Shown: positions 25,685 through 35,088, counted from the first letter of the stretch. The stretch is 64,000 nucleotides of DNA from JAQBVV01 sp965249205 (GCA_965249205.1 CBDFLL010000006.1:744001-808000); one strand, 5' to 3'. The notes: generated from the sequence alone by a model not told the origin. Program-made: numbers and translations.

Positions 25685-27196
25685 CTAGATGTTGTACAGC
25701 GGACGGAGCTTGGCGCCCAGATAGCGCAGGAGCGACGTCGATCCGAGCGGATGGCCGGTTGCGCGCGTCGACAGTTCCGTGGCCGGAAACCGGCGCCCGT
25801 GGATGTGGACGTTGTTCCGCAGCCATTCCAGCAGCGCCGAGAAGTCGCCGCCTTGCATCTGTCGATCAATGTCGGGCAGCGCGGTGACAACGGCGTCCCA
25901 CAGTTGGGCAGAGTACAGATTGCCGAGCGTGTAGGTCGGGAAGTAGCCGATCGACCCCATCGACCAGTGCACGTCCTGTAAGCACCCGAGCGCATCGTTT
26001 GGCACGTCGAGACCAAGGTCGCGCTTGATTCTATCGTTCCATGCACCCGGAAGATCGGCCACGGCGAGATCACCTCGAATCATCGCTCGCTCCAGGTCGA
26101 AGCGCAGCATGACGTGCAGGTTGTAGGTGGCCTCGTCACTTTCGACGCGGATCAGGTTCGGACGCACGATGTTGACGGCACGATAGAAATCCTCGTCAGC
26201 GAACCGTGACACGGCATCGCCAAAGATCCCCCGTGCGACCGGTCCAGCCCACGTCCAGAAGGCGCGGGAGCGCCCGACCTGGTTCTCCCACAGTCGCGAC
26301 TGACTTTCGTGCCAGCCGAGACTCAGCGCCTCGGCTGCCGGCTGACCGAGGCGTTCGGCCTTGGGTAACCCTTGCTCGTAGAGGCCGTGCCCGCCTTCAT
26401 GCATCGTCGATCCAAGCGAGTCGAGGAAACCGTCGTCGCGGTATCGCGTGGTGATCCGCGTATCCCCAGGTCCCAGCCCGCTTGAGAACGGATGCGTCGA
26501 GACGTCGATCCGGCCAGCGGTCAGGTCGAAGCCAATTTGCGTGAGTACGGTGTGGTTGAACACGTGCTGCCTGGCCGGTGGCAGCGGGATTCGTTCAAGC
26601 GTGGGGTCGATACGGGCGGTGGCCGCAAGGATCTCCGCGATCAGTGGCTGTAATCCTTCCCGCAACGGTCCGAACAGGCCCTCGATGTCGGCGCTGCGCA
26701 TGCTCGGCTCGTAGTCCTCGACCAGCGCGTCGTACAACTCGCCGCCTGCGGGGGCGCCATAGCACTCGGCCTTCCGGCGCTGAAGGGTCAACTGTTTCTC
26801 GAGCCATGGGGCAAAGTCGCTGAACGCGCTGTTCTCTCGCGCCAACTTCCACGCCTCCATTGCGAGCGAGCTTGTCTCGCTGATCTCGGCCACCAACTCA
26901 GTTGGCAACGTGCGCGCGCGATCGTAGTCGCGTCGGATGTCGCGGAGATTCGCTGCGATGGCTGGATCGGCGAAGAGCGTCGTGTCGGCCTCACATTCGG
27001 CGATCAAATCGCCGACGGCACTGTCGGTGGCTTTCTGATGGACCAAGGACGAGACCACGGCAAGCTGCTCTGCCCGGAACCGCGCAGCGCTGCGGGGCAT
27101 CATCGTTTCCTGATCCCAGCCCAGGAGTTCCCCGACCGAGCCGAGCGTGACTGTCTCGCGCAGCCGGCGCGTCAGTTTCGAGTAGTGGTCACTCAC
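25685..27196 (-). CDS. Carboxypeptidase Taq family (M32) metallopeptidase
   Basis: A 503-residue cytoplasmic zinc carboxypeptidase removing C-terminal residues from peptides. The zinc motif HEGGH lies at residues 266-270 inside MHEGGHGLYEQGLPKA, with the third ligand Glu expected in the following LGWHESQSRLWEN. M32 signatures DTRITTRY upstream and VRPNLIRVESDEATYNLHVM downstream are present. Length matches Taq and B. subtilis enzymes (about 500). ATG 27196 begins MSDHYSKLTRRLRETVTLGS. Single gene; the last codon is 29 bp from the convergent TraR gene. Confidence 0.94.
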   Translation of the reverse strand: MSDHYSKLTRRLRETVTLGSVGELLGWDQETMMPRSAARFRAEQLAVVSSLVHQKATDSAVGDLIAECEADTTLFADPAIAANLRDIRRDYDRARTLPTELVAEISETSSLAMEAWKLARENSAFSDFAPWLEKQLTLQRRKAECYGAPAGGELYDALVEDYEPSMRSADIEGLFGPLREGLQPLIAEILAATARIDPTLERIPLPPARQHVFNHTVLTQIGFDLTAGRIDVSTHPFSSGLGPGDTRITTRYRDDGFLDSLGSTMHEGGHGLYEQGLPKAERLGQPAAEALSLGWHESQSRLWENQVGRSRAFWTWAGPVARGIFGDAVSRFADEDFYRAVNIVRPNLIRVESDEATYNLHVMLRFDLERAMIRGDLAVADLPGAWNDRIKRDLGLDVPNDALGCLQDVHWSMGSIGYFPTYTLGNLYSAQLWDAVVTALPDIDRQMQGGDFSALLEWLRNNVHIHGRRFPATELSTRATGHPLGSTSLLRYLGAKLRPLYNI

Positions 27197-27240
27197 GGTA
27201 TCGCCTCTTGACTGTCACGGCGCTGCGGCCGGCTCGCGCG

Positions 27241-27278
27241 AAAAAAAAGGAACCAGCCCCATCCGGGCGGCTGGTTCC
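27241..27278 (-). terminator. Rho-independent terminator of the SGNH hydrolase gene
   Basis: On the minus strand, a perfect 10-bp stem GGAACCAGCC/GGCTGGTTCC (27249-27258 with 27269-27278) with a 10-base loop is followed by eight T residues (27248-27241). It lies 23 bp after the stop of the hydrolase gene. Confidence 0.92.
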
Positions 27279-27300
27279 AATGTGTAGCGGTCGGTGGATG

Positions 27301-28587
27301 TTAGTTCGTACCCGCCGTGAGAGGTTTGAACAACGACAAGTCAATCGTGCCGGCCATCTTTTCGTAGCCGGCATCGTTCGGGTGCAGCCAGTCGCCCGCC
27401 TGGAGCGCCTCCTGCAACTTCGACGGACGCGCCGGATCCCTCATGACCGCTTCAAAGTCGATCACGCCGTCGTAGGCGCCGCTGGTCCGGATCCACTCGT
27501 TGAGCGCCACCCGCGCGGCCTCACTCGTCGGATTGAAACCATTGCCGCCTTCCTCGTCGCGCTCGAGCGGGAGGATCGTGCCGCCGAAGATCGTCAGCCC
27601 TTGCGCATGTGCGCGCTCGATGATCTGTTTGTGTCCCATGATCAGTTCCTCAACGGGCGGGGCCCCGGCGTTCCGGAGATCGTTGATGCCTTCGGTGAAG
27701 ATCACGTAGGCCACACCAGTCTGGGCGAGCACGTCGCGATCGAAGCGGTTGGACGCGCTGTTCGGCCGATCACCGATAACCCGGTTGCCGGGAATGCCGA
27801 CATTGACGACGCCCATCTGTATGTTCGCGTCGGCGAGACCCTTGGCCAGCAGATCCGGCCAGCGGCCGTATTCGTCGGTCGTGGAACCGTTGCCGTCGGT
27901 GATCGAGTCACCCAGGGCGACGATGGTCGCGGCCTCGGCCGGCGCCATGACTTCCACGCGCGAGAGAAACCACCAGGCTCCGGTGTCGGTCGCGACCGGA
28001 AACATGGCCGCGCCCGCGTGGTTGCCGGTCGTCGAGACATAGTTGGTTTGCCGCGCGCCGTCTGTCGTGAGCGGCGACATCGACTCGGTGGTATTGCCGG
28101 GCAGATAGAGGTCGATGGCGAGATCCGCCAGCGACGGCACGGTCAGCGCAACCGGGTCGCTAAGCATGATGGCGCCGCTCGCGATCCGTGCTGTCGTCTT
28201 GCCGTCAAACAGCAGCGGACGATTCGAGTTCGGCACGATCGTGGGTCCCGTGTCGCGAAGCGCCACGTGCGCTGCTCCGACGACCAGCGTCTCGGTGCCG
28301 TAGACGTTGCTGAGCACCACGCGAATCTGGTCGCCACCGAGGCTGACTCGCACCGTCTGGCGGATCGTCTGGTTGTCGAACTGCAACCGAGGCCTCGGAG
28401 GACCGCCGCCTCGCCCGGGTCCTTGTGGTCCCTGGTTTCGCGGAACAACCGCGGTGCCCCAGGTACTGATCCAATGGTCGCCGGTGCCCGTCTGTGCGGA
28501 TAGCCTTGGCTGTACGGCGACAAGTGATGCGGCGACGGCTACCGATGCCGCGATACCTAGTGCGAGCCGACCCAGTCGTGAAGTCAT
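27301..28587 (-). CDS. Secreted SGNH/GDSL hydrolase
   Basis: A 428-residue exported esterase-type enzyme. ATG 28587 has AAGGAG upstream and begins a signal peptide MTSRLGRLALGIAASVAVAA ending about RLSAQ. An N-terminal beta domain (DHWISTWGTAVV, QTVRVSLGGDQIRVVLSN) precedes the SGNH domain: block I TIVALGDSITDG with the nucleophile Ser, block II GIPGNR, block III TEGINDLRN, block V GDWLHPND with Asp and His. This two-domain form is common for sugar-ester or GDSL lipases in soil bacteria. Own terminator downstream; substrate not predictable. Confidence 0.9.
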   Translation of the reverse strand: MTSRLGRLALGIAASVAVAASLVAVQPRLSAQTGTGDHWISTWGTAVVPRNQGPQGPGRGGGPPRPRLQFDNQTIRQTVRVSLGGDQIRVVLSNVYGTETLVVGAAHVALRDTGPTIVPNSNRPLLFDGKTTARIASGAIMLSDPVALTVPSLADLAIDLYLPGNTTESMSPLTTDGARQTNYVSTTGNHAGAAMFPVATDTGAWWFLSRVEVMAPAEAATIVALGDSITDGNGSTTDEYGRWPDLLAKGLADANIQMGVVNVGIPGNRVIGDRPNSASNRFDRDVLAQTGVAYVIFTEGINDLRNAGAPPVEELIMGHKQIIERAHAQGLTIFGGTILPLERDEEGGNGFNPTSEAARVALNEWIRTSGAYDGVIDFEAVMRDPARPSKLQEALQAGDWLHPNDAGYEKMAGTIDLSLFKPLTAGTN

Positions 28588-28702
28588 ACATCTGCTCCTT
28601 TGGGCGCGTCGGTGACGCGCCCGATTGACGAGAGCCAATAGTAGCGCCTGTTGGAACACAGTTGCGCGCCGGGCTGGCTGCTGGTGCAGGGGCGCCTTCG
28701 GA

Positions 28703-29668
28703 CTACCTCACGCCGTCCTGGCGGAGACTCTCGAGCAACCGCATGATCGGCTCGCCGTCCAGGCTGGGGGGGACATGCCCTTCGCCAGGCAGAACCGTCG
28801 TTTCCACAGAGATGCCTAGCGCGTGTAACCGCTCTTCGGTCTCCTGCATCCGGCGGACCCATTCGGTGTCGCGACCACCGGCAAACATCCGGACCGGGAT
28901 CCCGTCCAGATTGGCAAGCCTGTCGATATCGGCCTCGGTCGGCGGCCCGCCCGGAAGGACAACCAGCGACTTGACGCGCGACGGGTGCGTCAGCGCGACG
29001 TGAAAGGCCGTTCGGCCTCCGTTGCTCCAGCCGGCGACATGGAACCCGTTGCCCTCGATCTGAAACTCGGAGACGATCTGATCCAGCAATGCCGGGATGA
29101 GCGCGAAGCCCCCGCGATGGAGAATCTGTCCGTCGGGAGCCGCGGGACTGACGACGATCCATCCGCGCCTGGATGCCTGCCGGCCCCAGTAGCGGTCGAA
29201 GCCCGCGTCCACCATGGGCTCGGTCTGCGGTCCCGGCGGGAATGCCAGCAAGGCCGGGTACGTTCGAGATGGATCGAAGTCATCCGGCAGCGCGAGCGCG
29301 TACCGAAGGAGTCCGTCTGGCGTCCTGAGTTCACGGTACTCATGACCTCGACCCGCCATTTGCCCAGCCGCCATCGGGGGTTGGGCTGCGTGTGTCGTGC
29401 CCAGGCTGGCCACGGCTGCCAGCACGGCCATCACGCCGAGTGCGCCGAGCCAGCGTGTCGCGCCGAGGCAGCGCGCCGCGTTTGGCGTGTGAGTCCCGAT
29501 ATGTCGTTGCGTCGTGTGTCGTCCCTCTGATGTCGTCAGCGATGCGGCCGCCAAGTCGCCGCTGCTGGTCGCGTCCCTAAAGCGCTTTTCATGACCGTGT
29601 GGCGTTCGAGTAGTCGCAACGCTGAAAAGCGCTCTGCCGCGGATTTCATAGGCACATGCTCCCGACAA
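28703..29668 (-). CDS. Alpha/beta hydrolase (LpqC/feruloyl-esterase-like), exported; start uncertain
   Basis: The conserved part has a signal-like segment (TRWLGALGVMAVLAAVASLG then TTHAAQ), LPDDFDPSRTYPALLAFPPG, the nucleophile elbow HVAGWSNGGRTAF (G-W-S-N-G), an Asp in FAGGRDTEWV and a His in LPGEGHVPPS, giving a Ser-Asp-His triad. The first in-frame ATG (29668) would place a 53-bp dispersed hairpin repeat inside the coding region, so the true start is likely further in (a TTG at 29554, or ATG 29431). Belongs to the polyhydroxybutyrate-depolymerase/feruloyl-esterase superfamily; the related gene at 38348 is of the same broad type. Confidence 0.78.
   Translation of the reverse strand: MSGACAYEIRGRALFSVATTRTPHGHEKRFRDATSSGDLAAASLTTSEGRHTTQRHIGTHTPNAARCLGATRWLGALGVMAVLAAVASLGTTHAAQPPMAAGQMAGRGHEYRELRTPDGLLRYALALPDDFDPSRTYPALLAFPPGPQTEPMVDAGFDRYWGRQASRRGWIVVSPAAPDGQILHRGGFALIPALLDQIVSEFQIEGNGFHVAGWSNGGRTAFHVALTHPSRVKSLVVLPGGPPTEADIDRLANLDGIPVRMFAGGRDTEWVRRMQETEERLHALGISVETTVLPGEGHVPPSLDGEPIMRLLESLRQDGVR
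29581..29633. repeat. 53-bp hairpin repeat (AGCGCTTTTC/GAAAAGCGCT)
   Basis: Perfect 10-bp inverted repeat ends enclose CATGACCGTGTGGCGTTCGA and GTAGTCGCAACGCT. A longer relative occurs at 43127-43196 with the same left arm and centre (CATGACCGTGTGGCGT, GAGTAG, CGCAA) but 17 extra bases before the right arm. Both copies lie close to members of a second repeat (GCGCGGATTTCA). Confidence 0.7.
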
Positions 29669-29739
29669 ACCACAAGCACTCCCATCCTGCCACGGGGAGC
29701 ACCACGACCGCCTGCTAGGCAGAACTGAAATCCGCGCTA
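29637..29739. repeat. Inverted pair of the GCGCGGATTTCA repeat (pair 1)
   Basis: CCGCGGATTTCA at 29637-29648 and its inverse TGAAATCCGCGCTA at 29726-29739 enclose about 77 bp of unrelated sequence between the hydrolase and the small membrane-protein gene. The same inverted pair recurs at 42980/44717 and 50017/50060. Confidence 0.65.
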
Positions 29740-29825
29740 GCCATCCTAAGTGATCTGCTCGGGCCTGTGGACGTCCGACGCACCGGATGCTTCAAGCATG
29801 GGGATGTGCGATCCTGACAGCATTG

Positions 29826-30062
29826 ATGGGAGAGCCGAACGCCCTTGTGATCCTGGCGGTGGTGGCGCTCGGGGTATGGCTGTGGCTGCGTCGCGGCGCC
29901 GGCGCGTCGCGCCAGTCGGAAACCCGGCTGCGCCGCATCTGCCTTGGAGATGACGGGCAGGCGGAGCGGCTCATCAGCGGCGAGATGGCTCGGGCTCCGG
30001 GGATCTCGCGCGCCGAGGCCGCCAGTCGCGCGGTGGACCGGTACCGGCACGACAATCGCTAA
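29826..30062 (+). CDS. Small single-span membrane protein
   Basis: A 78-residue protein with one N-terminal transmembrane helix (ALVILAVVALGVWLWLRRGA) and a basic cytoplasmic tail containing GDDGQAERLISGEMARAPGI followed by SRAEAASRAVDRYRHDN. The tail resembles a short conserved motif (E-R-L-I..E..R.PGISR.EA..RA..R...D) seen in small proteins of several phyla, which I cannot name. ATG 29826 preferred to an upstream one because the helix then starts at residue 6. Function unknown. Confidence 0.6.
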   Translation: MGEPNALVILAVVALGVWLWLRRGAGASRQSETRLRRICLGDDGQAERLISGEMARAPGISRAEAASRAVDRYRHDNR

Positions 30063-30230
30063 GCGCTGGACTAGCGAAGCGCCGCACCTTGGCGGGCAGA
30101 TATCATCGTCGTTCCGCCAGACGGCGGATACGCGCAGACCGCGCACGTCTGGGAACGAATCGAGTGCGAGATGCGTAGCGTCCGGGCACCGGGCGGCCAG
30201 TCAACTTTTCAGGGAGCGACACCAATCACT

Positions 30231-31023
30231 ATGGATCTACAACTCAACGGCAAGACCGCACTGGTGACCGGCTCGACCGCCGGCATTGGACTGGCGATCG
30301 CCAGCGCACTGGCTGGGGAAGGCGCGAGGGTCATCATCAACGGTCGCACGGCCCAGCGCGTGGACGCGGCGATCGCCAGTCCAATGCCGGCACCCTGAGG
30401 CCAGTCTCGACGCGATGCCGCTGGATCTGTCCGCCGCAGCGGGCGCGGCCGACGCGGTCGCGCGCTTTCCCGACGTAGACGTACTGGTCAACAACCTCGG
30501 CATCTTCGAGCCGAAGCCGTTCGACGACATTCCCGATGCGGACTGGCTGCGCTTCTTCGAGATAAACGTCATGAGCGGCGTGCGGTTGAGCCGGGCGTAT
30601 CTGCCGACGATGCGCAAGAAGGACTGGGGTCGTATCGTGTTCATTTCCAGCGAGTCGGGCCTGCACATCCCGCCAGAGATGGTGCACTACGGCGTCACCA
30701 AGACCGCGCAGATCGCCGTGGCGCGAGGGATCGCCGAGACGTGCGCCGGCACCGGCGTCACGTGCAATGCAGTCCTGCCCGGGCCAACTGCCTCGGAAGG
30801 CGTCAAAGATTTCGTCGGCTCGATCGCAAGACAGAGCGGCAAGAGTGAGACCGACGTCGAAGCGGACTTCTTCCTGAACGTCCGGCCGACGTCGCTGCTC
30901 AAGCGGTTTGCCACCACCAGCGAAGTCGCGGCGATGGTGGCCTTCGTCTGCAGCCCGCTGGCGTCGGCAACCAACGGCGCGGCACTGCGGGTGGACGGCG
31001 GCGTCGTGAAATCACCGTTCTAG
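30231..31023 (+). pseudogene. Short-chain dehydrogenase/reductase with a frameshift
   Basis: An SDR split over two frames. The first frame (from ATG 30231) has the cofactor motif TGSTAGIG and runs to RTAQRVDAAIAS; the second, entered between about 30370 and 30398, continues HPEASLDAMPLDLSAAAGAA, VLVNNLGIFEPKPF, the catalytic Ser in VFISSESG, Tyr/Lys in HYGVTKTAQIA, and ends AALRVDGGVVKSPF. Together they give a normal-length SDR of about 264 residues. One extra base (or two missing) in the region rich in GCC/CCGG explains the break. Full downstream conservation suggests a recent change or an assembly error. Confidence 0.8.
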
Positions 31024-31213
31024 CGCCCCAGGATCTTGACACCGGGCTCGGCCCTGGGCTACCGTGCGCCTTGATCGTGGTGTCGTGTCCAGGCTGAGGT
31101 TCCTGGTAACACGGAGAGGCGCGACTTTATGACTTCCTACCACCCTGCTGGATAGGCCACAAGAGGGCGTGAGCGCCGGTGGGCACGCTGAGGCACAACG
31201 AGGAGATCTGACC

Positions 31214-32071
31214 ATGAAGCGATTCATTATCGGCAGCATGTGTGCGGTCGTCGGGGCCGCGTGGCTCGCGTCGGCGCCCGTCTCGGCTCAGGGCGGTGCG
31301 GAAGAGCCGACCGCGGTGGAAACACCACGTGACGCGGACGGGCATCCGGTGCTCGGCGGGATCTGGGCGAACACGCTGAATCGCCGTGACGCCGTGCCGG
31401 AGAACTACGCGAGCAGGCTTCGTGGCCGGCTGGGTGGAGAGTACTCCACGCAGTTCGACCGGACGGTGAATTTCGAGCGCGACTCCGGGATTCGTCAGCG
31501 CGTCCTGCCGTATGAGGAGAAGCCCTGGTACAGCCCGCAGTACTGGGAGCGGGTGAAGTTCAACGACGTGCATGGCCACAACATCCTGGCGCCCGACCCG
31601 ACGTTCCAGTGCATGCCGGCTGGCGTGCCCCGTGTCGGCCTGCCGCAGGAGATCGTGGTCACCGATTCGACCATCTACCTGCTGTACCAGCGGCACATGC
31701 GGCGCATCTACGTCGACGGCCGCCCGCATCCTCCGCTTGAAACCTGGCTCGGCACGTGGTTCGGCCACTCGATCGGGCACTGGGAAGGCGACACGCTGGT
31801 CGTGTCCACGGTGGACTTCAACGGTCAGGAATGGATGGGCTGGCCCGGGTATATCACGAGTCCGGACAAGACCGTCATCGAACGGTTCACCCGAGCGGGC
31901 AACACGCTGACGCTCGAGGCGACGGTGACCGACGATTCCCAGTTGCTGCAGCCATGGTCGAAGGTCTTCGACACCGCAGAGTTCAACACGGACCCGCAGG
32001 GCGAACTCGAGGAGCCGCTGCCGTGTCTGGAGCGGGACATTGAAAGAATGGCGACGCGGGAACGCGGCTAG
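31214..32071 (+). CDS. Secreted W-E-G-D-T family protein (3 of 3)
   Basis: A 285-residue exported protein with a signal peptide (MKRFIIGSMCAVVGAAWLAS to about VSAQ) and strong GAGGAGA eight bases before the ATG. It follows the same plan as the proteins at 10983 and 11902: DADGHPVLGGIWANTLNR, a Cys loop FQCMPAGVPRVGLPQEIVV, YQRHMRRIYVDGRPH, GHSIGHWEGDTLVVSTVDFN and a C-terminal DDSQLLQPWSKVFDT. It is more divergent than the other two are from each other. The following gene starts 13 bp later and is probably co-transcribed. Confidence 0.82.
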   Translation: MKRFIIGSMCAVVGAAWLASAPVSAQGGAEEPTAVETPRDADGHPVLGGIWANTLNRRDAVPENYASRLRGRLGGEYSTQFDRTVNFERDSGIRQRVLPYEEKPWYSPQYWERVKFNDVHGHNILAPDPTFQCMPAGVPRVGLPQEIVVTDSTIYLLYQRHMRRIYVDGRPHPPLETWLGTWFGHSIGHWEGDTLVVSTVDFNGQEWMGWPGYITSPDKTVIERFTRAGNTLTLEATVTDDSQLLQPWSKVFDTAEFNTDPQGELEEPLPCLERDIERMATRERG

Positions 32072-32084
32072 GGGAGTTGACAGC

Positions 32085-32966
32085 ATGCGAATGCGCGCAC
32101 ATGTAAGAGCCCGGGCGGGGATGTGGACCGGTCTGGTCGTGGCGGCCGCGTTGGCCGTCGCCGCGGTCACTGTGCCGACCGTCCATGCACAGACACCTAG
32201 CCTCGAAGACGTCCGCTACAACATGGCCGACGCCCTGGGGATGCTTCGCACGCCCCAGGAAATCGATCAGATGATGTCGGTCGAGATCTACGGCAGCGGG
32301 AGCATGGCCGAGATCACGCCCACGACCGTGGGGCCGCTGGCCGATCTCGAGAGCTTCTACGCCGAGATCGGGTACGATTTCCCGGGCATGCGCGTCGACA
32401 GGACGCGAGCGTCGGGGGAGCGCGAGATTCACGTTGTCAGCGGGTTGTACGCCTGGAACGAGATCGACGAGCGTGGAGGCGGGCTGGTCGAGGGGTACGG
32501 CAGTGCCGAACCGGCGATGGAGGCCGTGGCTGGTCGGCTGCTCCAACTCTGGATGACGCCGCACGGCGCCGTCAAGATGGCCGTCGCGGCTGGCGATCAG
32601 GCCGAGGTCTCGATGGAGGGCGGGGCGGTTGTCGTGACGTTCCCGTTGGTCAACGGTGGCATGACCGCGACAACCAACCTGACGGCCGGGCCGCTGGAAG
32701 GCACGGAGATGACCATCACGCTTGACGATCGGTACCGTCCTGCCACCGTGGAGGTCGAGCACGGTGGCCGGCAGTACGTCTCCACCTATTCCGGCTACGC
32801 CGACCTGAACGAGAGCGACTATCAGGCAGACATCCTGCTGCCTGCCAACGTCATGCAGACGATCGACGGCCAGACCGCGTATGAGCTGACGATCGAGCGC
32901 ACGAACACGTACAACCCGTACGTGATCATGCCGGTCCCGGACTCTGTGCGGGCGGCCGCGCAGTAG
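32085..32966 (+). CDS. Secreted protein of unknown function
   Basis: A 293-residue exported protein. ATG 32085 has GGGGAG eight bases upstream and starts an Arg-rich signal peptide (MRMRAHVRARAGMWTGLVVA) cleaved about VHAQT. The mature part is rich in beta-strand-like segments (VSMEGGAVVVTFPLV, EMTITLDDRYRPATVEVEHG) and ends with ADILLPANVMQTIDGQTAYE. No motif I recognise. Starts 13 bp after the W-E-G-D-T gene, so the two may act together in the periplasm. Confidence 0.72.
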   Translation: MRMRAHVRARAGMWTGLVVAAALAVAAVTVPTVHAQTPSLEDVRYNMADALGMLRTPQEIDQMMSVEIYGSGSMAEITPTTVGPLADLESFYAEIGYDFPGMRVDRTRASGEREIHVVSGLYAWNEIDERGGGLVEGYGSAEPAMEAVAGRLLQLWMTPHGAVKMAVAAGDQAEVSMEGGAVVVTFPLVNGGMTATTNLTAGPLEGTEMTITLDDRYRPATVEVEHGGRQYVSTYSGYADLNESDYQADILLPANVMQTIDGQTAYELTIERTNTYNPYVIMPVPDSVRAAAQ

Positions 32967-32988
32967 TCTTCCGCTTCATGTGTCATCC

Positions 32989-33026
32989 GGTGGGGTCCTC
33001 ACCAGAGGGCTCTGCCGGACCTCACC
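32989..33026. terminator. Possible bidirectional terminator
   Basis: GGTGGGGTCC (32989-32998) can pair with GGACCTCACC (33017-33026) with one mismatch, between convergent genes. No T-run follows on either side, so this is weak. Confidence 0.3.
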
Positions 33027-33032
33027 ACCGCA

Positions 33033-34136
33033 CTACACGTTGAATTTGAAGAGAATCACGTCGCCTTCGGTGACGACGTAGTCCTTGCCTTCCATCCGGT
33101 AGAGCCCCTTTTCGCGCGCTGCGGCGACCGAGCCGCAATCGACGAGGTCGCCGTAGGCGACGGTCTCGGCCTTGATGAAGCCACGCTCGAAGTCGGAGTG
33201 GATGACGCCGGCGGCCTTCGGCGCCGTGTCGCCGACGTGAATCGTCCAGGCGCGCACTTCCTTTTCGCTGGCGGTGAAGTACGTCTGCAATCCGAGCAGA
33301 TGATACGTGGCGCGGATCAGTGCGCCGATGCCGCTTTCCTGTACGCCGAGTTCCTTGAGGAAGGCATCTGCCTCGTCGGGAGGGAGGTCCACCAGGTCGC
33401 TCTCGATCTGCGCGCTGATGACCACCGCCTCGCACGAGAGGTGCGTCCGCACGTAGTCGCGCACCTGCGGGACATGCGGATTGGTGTCGGCGGCGGCGAG
33501 ATCAGACTCTTTGACGTTGCAGGCGAAGATGGTGGGTTTGTCGGTGAGTAGGAAGAACGAAGATGCCAGGGCGCGCTCCTCAGGCGAGAGCTCGAGCGTG
33601 ATCGCCGGCTTGCCGGCGTCGAGCCACGGCTCGATCCTGGCCAGGATCGCCTCTTCGACCGCGGCTCCCTTGTCGCCGCGCTTGATGTCCTTGGCCACGC
33701 GCTCACGCCGCTTCTTCACCGAGTCGAGGTCGGCAAGCAACAGCTCGGTGTTGATCGTCTCGATGTCGCGTACCGGATCGATCGTGGTCGCGACGTGGTG
33801 GATGTCGCCGTCCTCGAAGCAGCGCACCACCTGCACGACCGCGTCCACTTCGCGCACGTGCGTCAAAAACTTGTTGCCGAGGCCCTCACCCTGGCTTGCG
33901 CCCTGGACGAGCCCGGCGATGTCGACGAACTCGATAGCTGCCGGTATCACGACGGTCGTGCCAGCAATCTCCCGCAGTGTCGACAGTCGTGCATCGGGCA
34001 CGGTCACCATCCCGACATTGGGATCGATCGTGCAGAATGGGTAGTTTGCGGCCTCCGCCTTTCTGGTGCGGGTCACGGCGTTGAATAGCGTTGATTTGCC
34101 GACGTTGGGGAGACCGACGATTCCTGCTCGTAACAT
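33033..34136 (-). CDS. ychF: Redox-regulated ATPase YchF (OLA1 type)
   Basis: A 367-residue Obg-family P-loop NTPase that prefers ATP and associates with ribosomes. Visible: MLRAGIVGLPNVGKSTLFNA (G1), NVGMVTVPDARL, EFVDIAGLVQGASQGEGLGN (G3), NVKESDLA in place of the GTPase N-K-x-D, and the C-terminal TGS domain ending GDVILFKFNV. Length matches E. coli YchF (363). ATG 34136 is chosen since the Walker A follows immediately, as in the family. Divergent from the lipoprotein gene at 34246. Confidence 0.95.
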   Translation of the reverse strand: MLRAGIVGLPNVGKSTLFNAVTRTRKAEAANYPFCTIDPNVGMVTVPDARLSTLREIAGTTVVIPAAIEFVDIAGLVQGASQGEGLGNKFLTHVREVDAVVQVVRCFEDGDIHHVATTIDPVRDIETINTELLLADLDSVKKRRERVAKDIKRGDKGAAVEEAILARIEPWLDAGKPAITLELSPEERALASSFFLLTDKPTIFACNVKESDLAAADTNPHVPQVRDYVRTHLSCEAVVISAQIESDLVDLPPDEADAFLKELGVQESGIGALIRATYHLLGLQTYFTASEKEVRAWTIHVGDTAPKAAGVIHSDFERGFIKAETVAYGDLVDCGSVAAAREKGLYRMEGKDYVVTEGDVILFKFNV

Positions 34137-34245
34137 GGGGATGACGCGATCCGACAGTGTAGCATCGGGCGATGTGCGTCTATGGCACGTGCCCGGGAGC
34201 GTCGGCGCGACGTACGGGACCGAGCCTGCACATCGGGAGGCCGCT

Positions 34246-35088
34246 TTGATACGAACATCACCAGCGCTCGTTGTCGTCGTCCTGCTTGCCGGCATCCCGC
34301 TCGTGGGATGCGGTGGGGGAGACTCATCGAGTCCAACGGCACCCTCGGCAACGCCCGGTGGCGCCACGCCCGATCCGACGACGTCGCCGACGATGTCCCC
34401 CACTCCGACCGTGGGTCTGAGGTGGCAGTTCGACGGCTCGGAGTGGAGGGCGACCGGCACGCCTCCAGCCTGCCCGGAGCCGCTGACGTTCACGACACCG
34501 GTCGATCTTTCCCGCGTCACGTCGATTCTCTATCCGGGGCAGTCGCGCGGGGGCGACTACAAGCCGCACGGCGGCTTCCGCCTTGACGGGCCGGGTGAAA
34601 CAGGTGTTATCAACGTCATCGCGCCGATGGACGCGACGATCACGCGCGCGTCGCGTTACCTCGGCGTCGGGGAATTGCAGTATCTGTTCGAGTTCGTCAA
34701 CGACTGCGGCATCATGTATCGATTCGACCATCTGCTGGGTCTCGCACCACCGTTGCAACAAATCGTGAGTATGCTGCCGCCGGCAACCGATGGCGACTCG
34801 CGAACCACGGATATCCCGCCCGGATTCACCGTGAGGGCTGGCGAGGTTGTCGCAACAAGCGTTGGGTTCCCCGTGGCTGGCAACTTCTTCTTCGACTGGG
34901 GTGTGTACGACCTGCGGCAGCGCAACACCGTCGGCCAAAGTCCAGCATGGCAGGCGACCCACCCAGGCGAGTTTGCGGCGTGGGCAATCTGCTGGTTCGA
35001 CAACCTCTCGCCCGGGGACGCGGGCACGGTCCGGAGCCTGCCGGCAGGAGACGGCGGGTCTGGACCGATGAGCGACTACTGCCTCTAG
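34246..35088 (+). CDS. Lipoprotein with M23-like fold segment
   Basis: A 280-residue lipoprotein: TTG start at 34246 with GGGAGG upstream, signal MIRTSPALVVVVLLAGIPLV and lipobox LVGC, then a Ser/Thr/Pro linker (PTAPSATPGGATPDPTTSPT). The C-terminal part (VINVIAPMDATITRASRYLG, IMYRFDHLLGLAPP, DIPPGFTVRAGEVVATS, FFFDWGVYD) resembles the beta-barrel of LytM/M23 peptidases in layout, but the usual H-x-H and H-x(3)-D ligands are not clear, so it may be a non-catalytic relative. No ATG or GTG gives the lipobox a proper n-region. Confidence 0.65.
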   Translation: MIRTSPALVVVVLLAGIPLVGCGGGDSSSPTAPSATPGGATPDPTTSPTMSPTPTVGLRWQFDGSEWRATGTPPACPEPLTFTTPVDLSRVTSILYPGQSRGGDYKPHGGFRLDGPGETGVINVIAPMDATITRASRYLGVGELQYLFEFVNDCGIMYRFDHLLGLAPPLQQIVSMLPPATDGDSRTTDIPPGFTVRAGEVVATSVGFPVAGNFFFDWGVYDLRQRNTVGQSPAWQATHPGEFAAWAICWFDNLSPGDAGTVRSLPAGDGGSGPMSDYCL

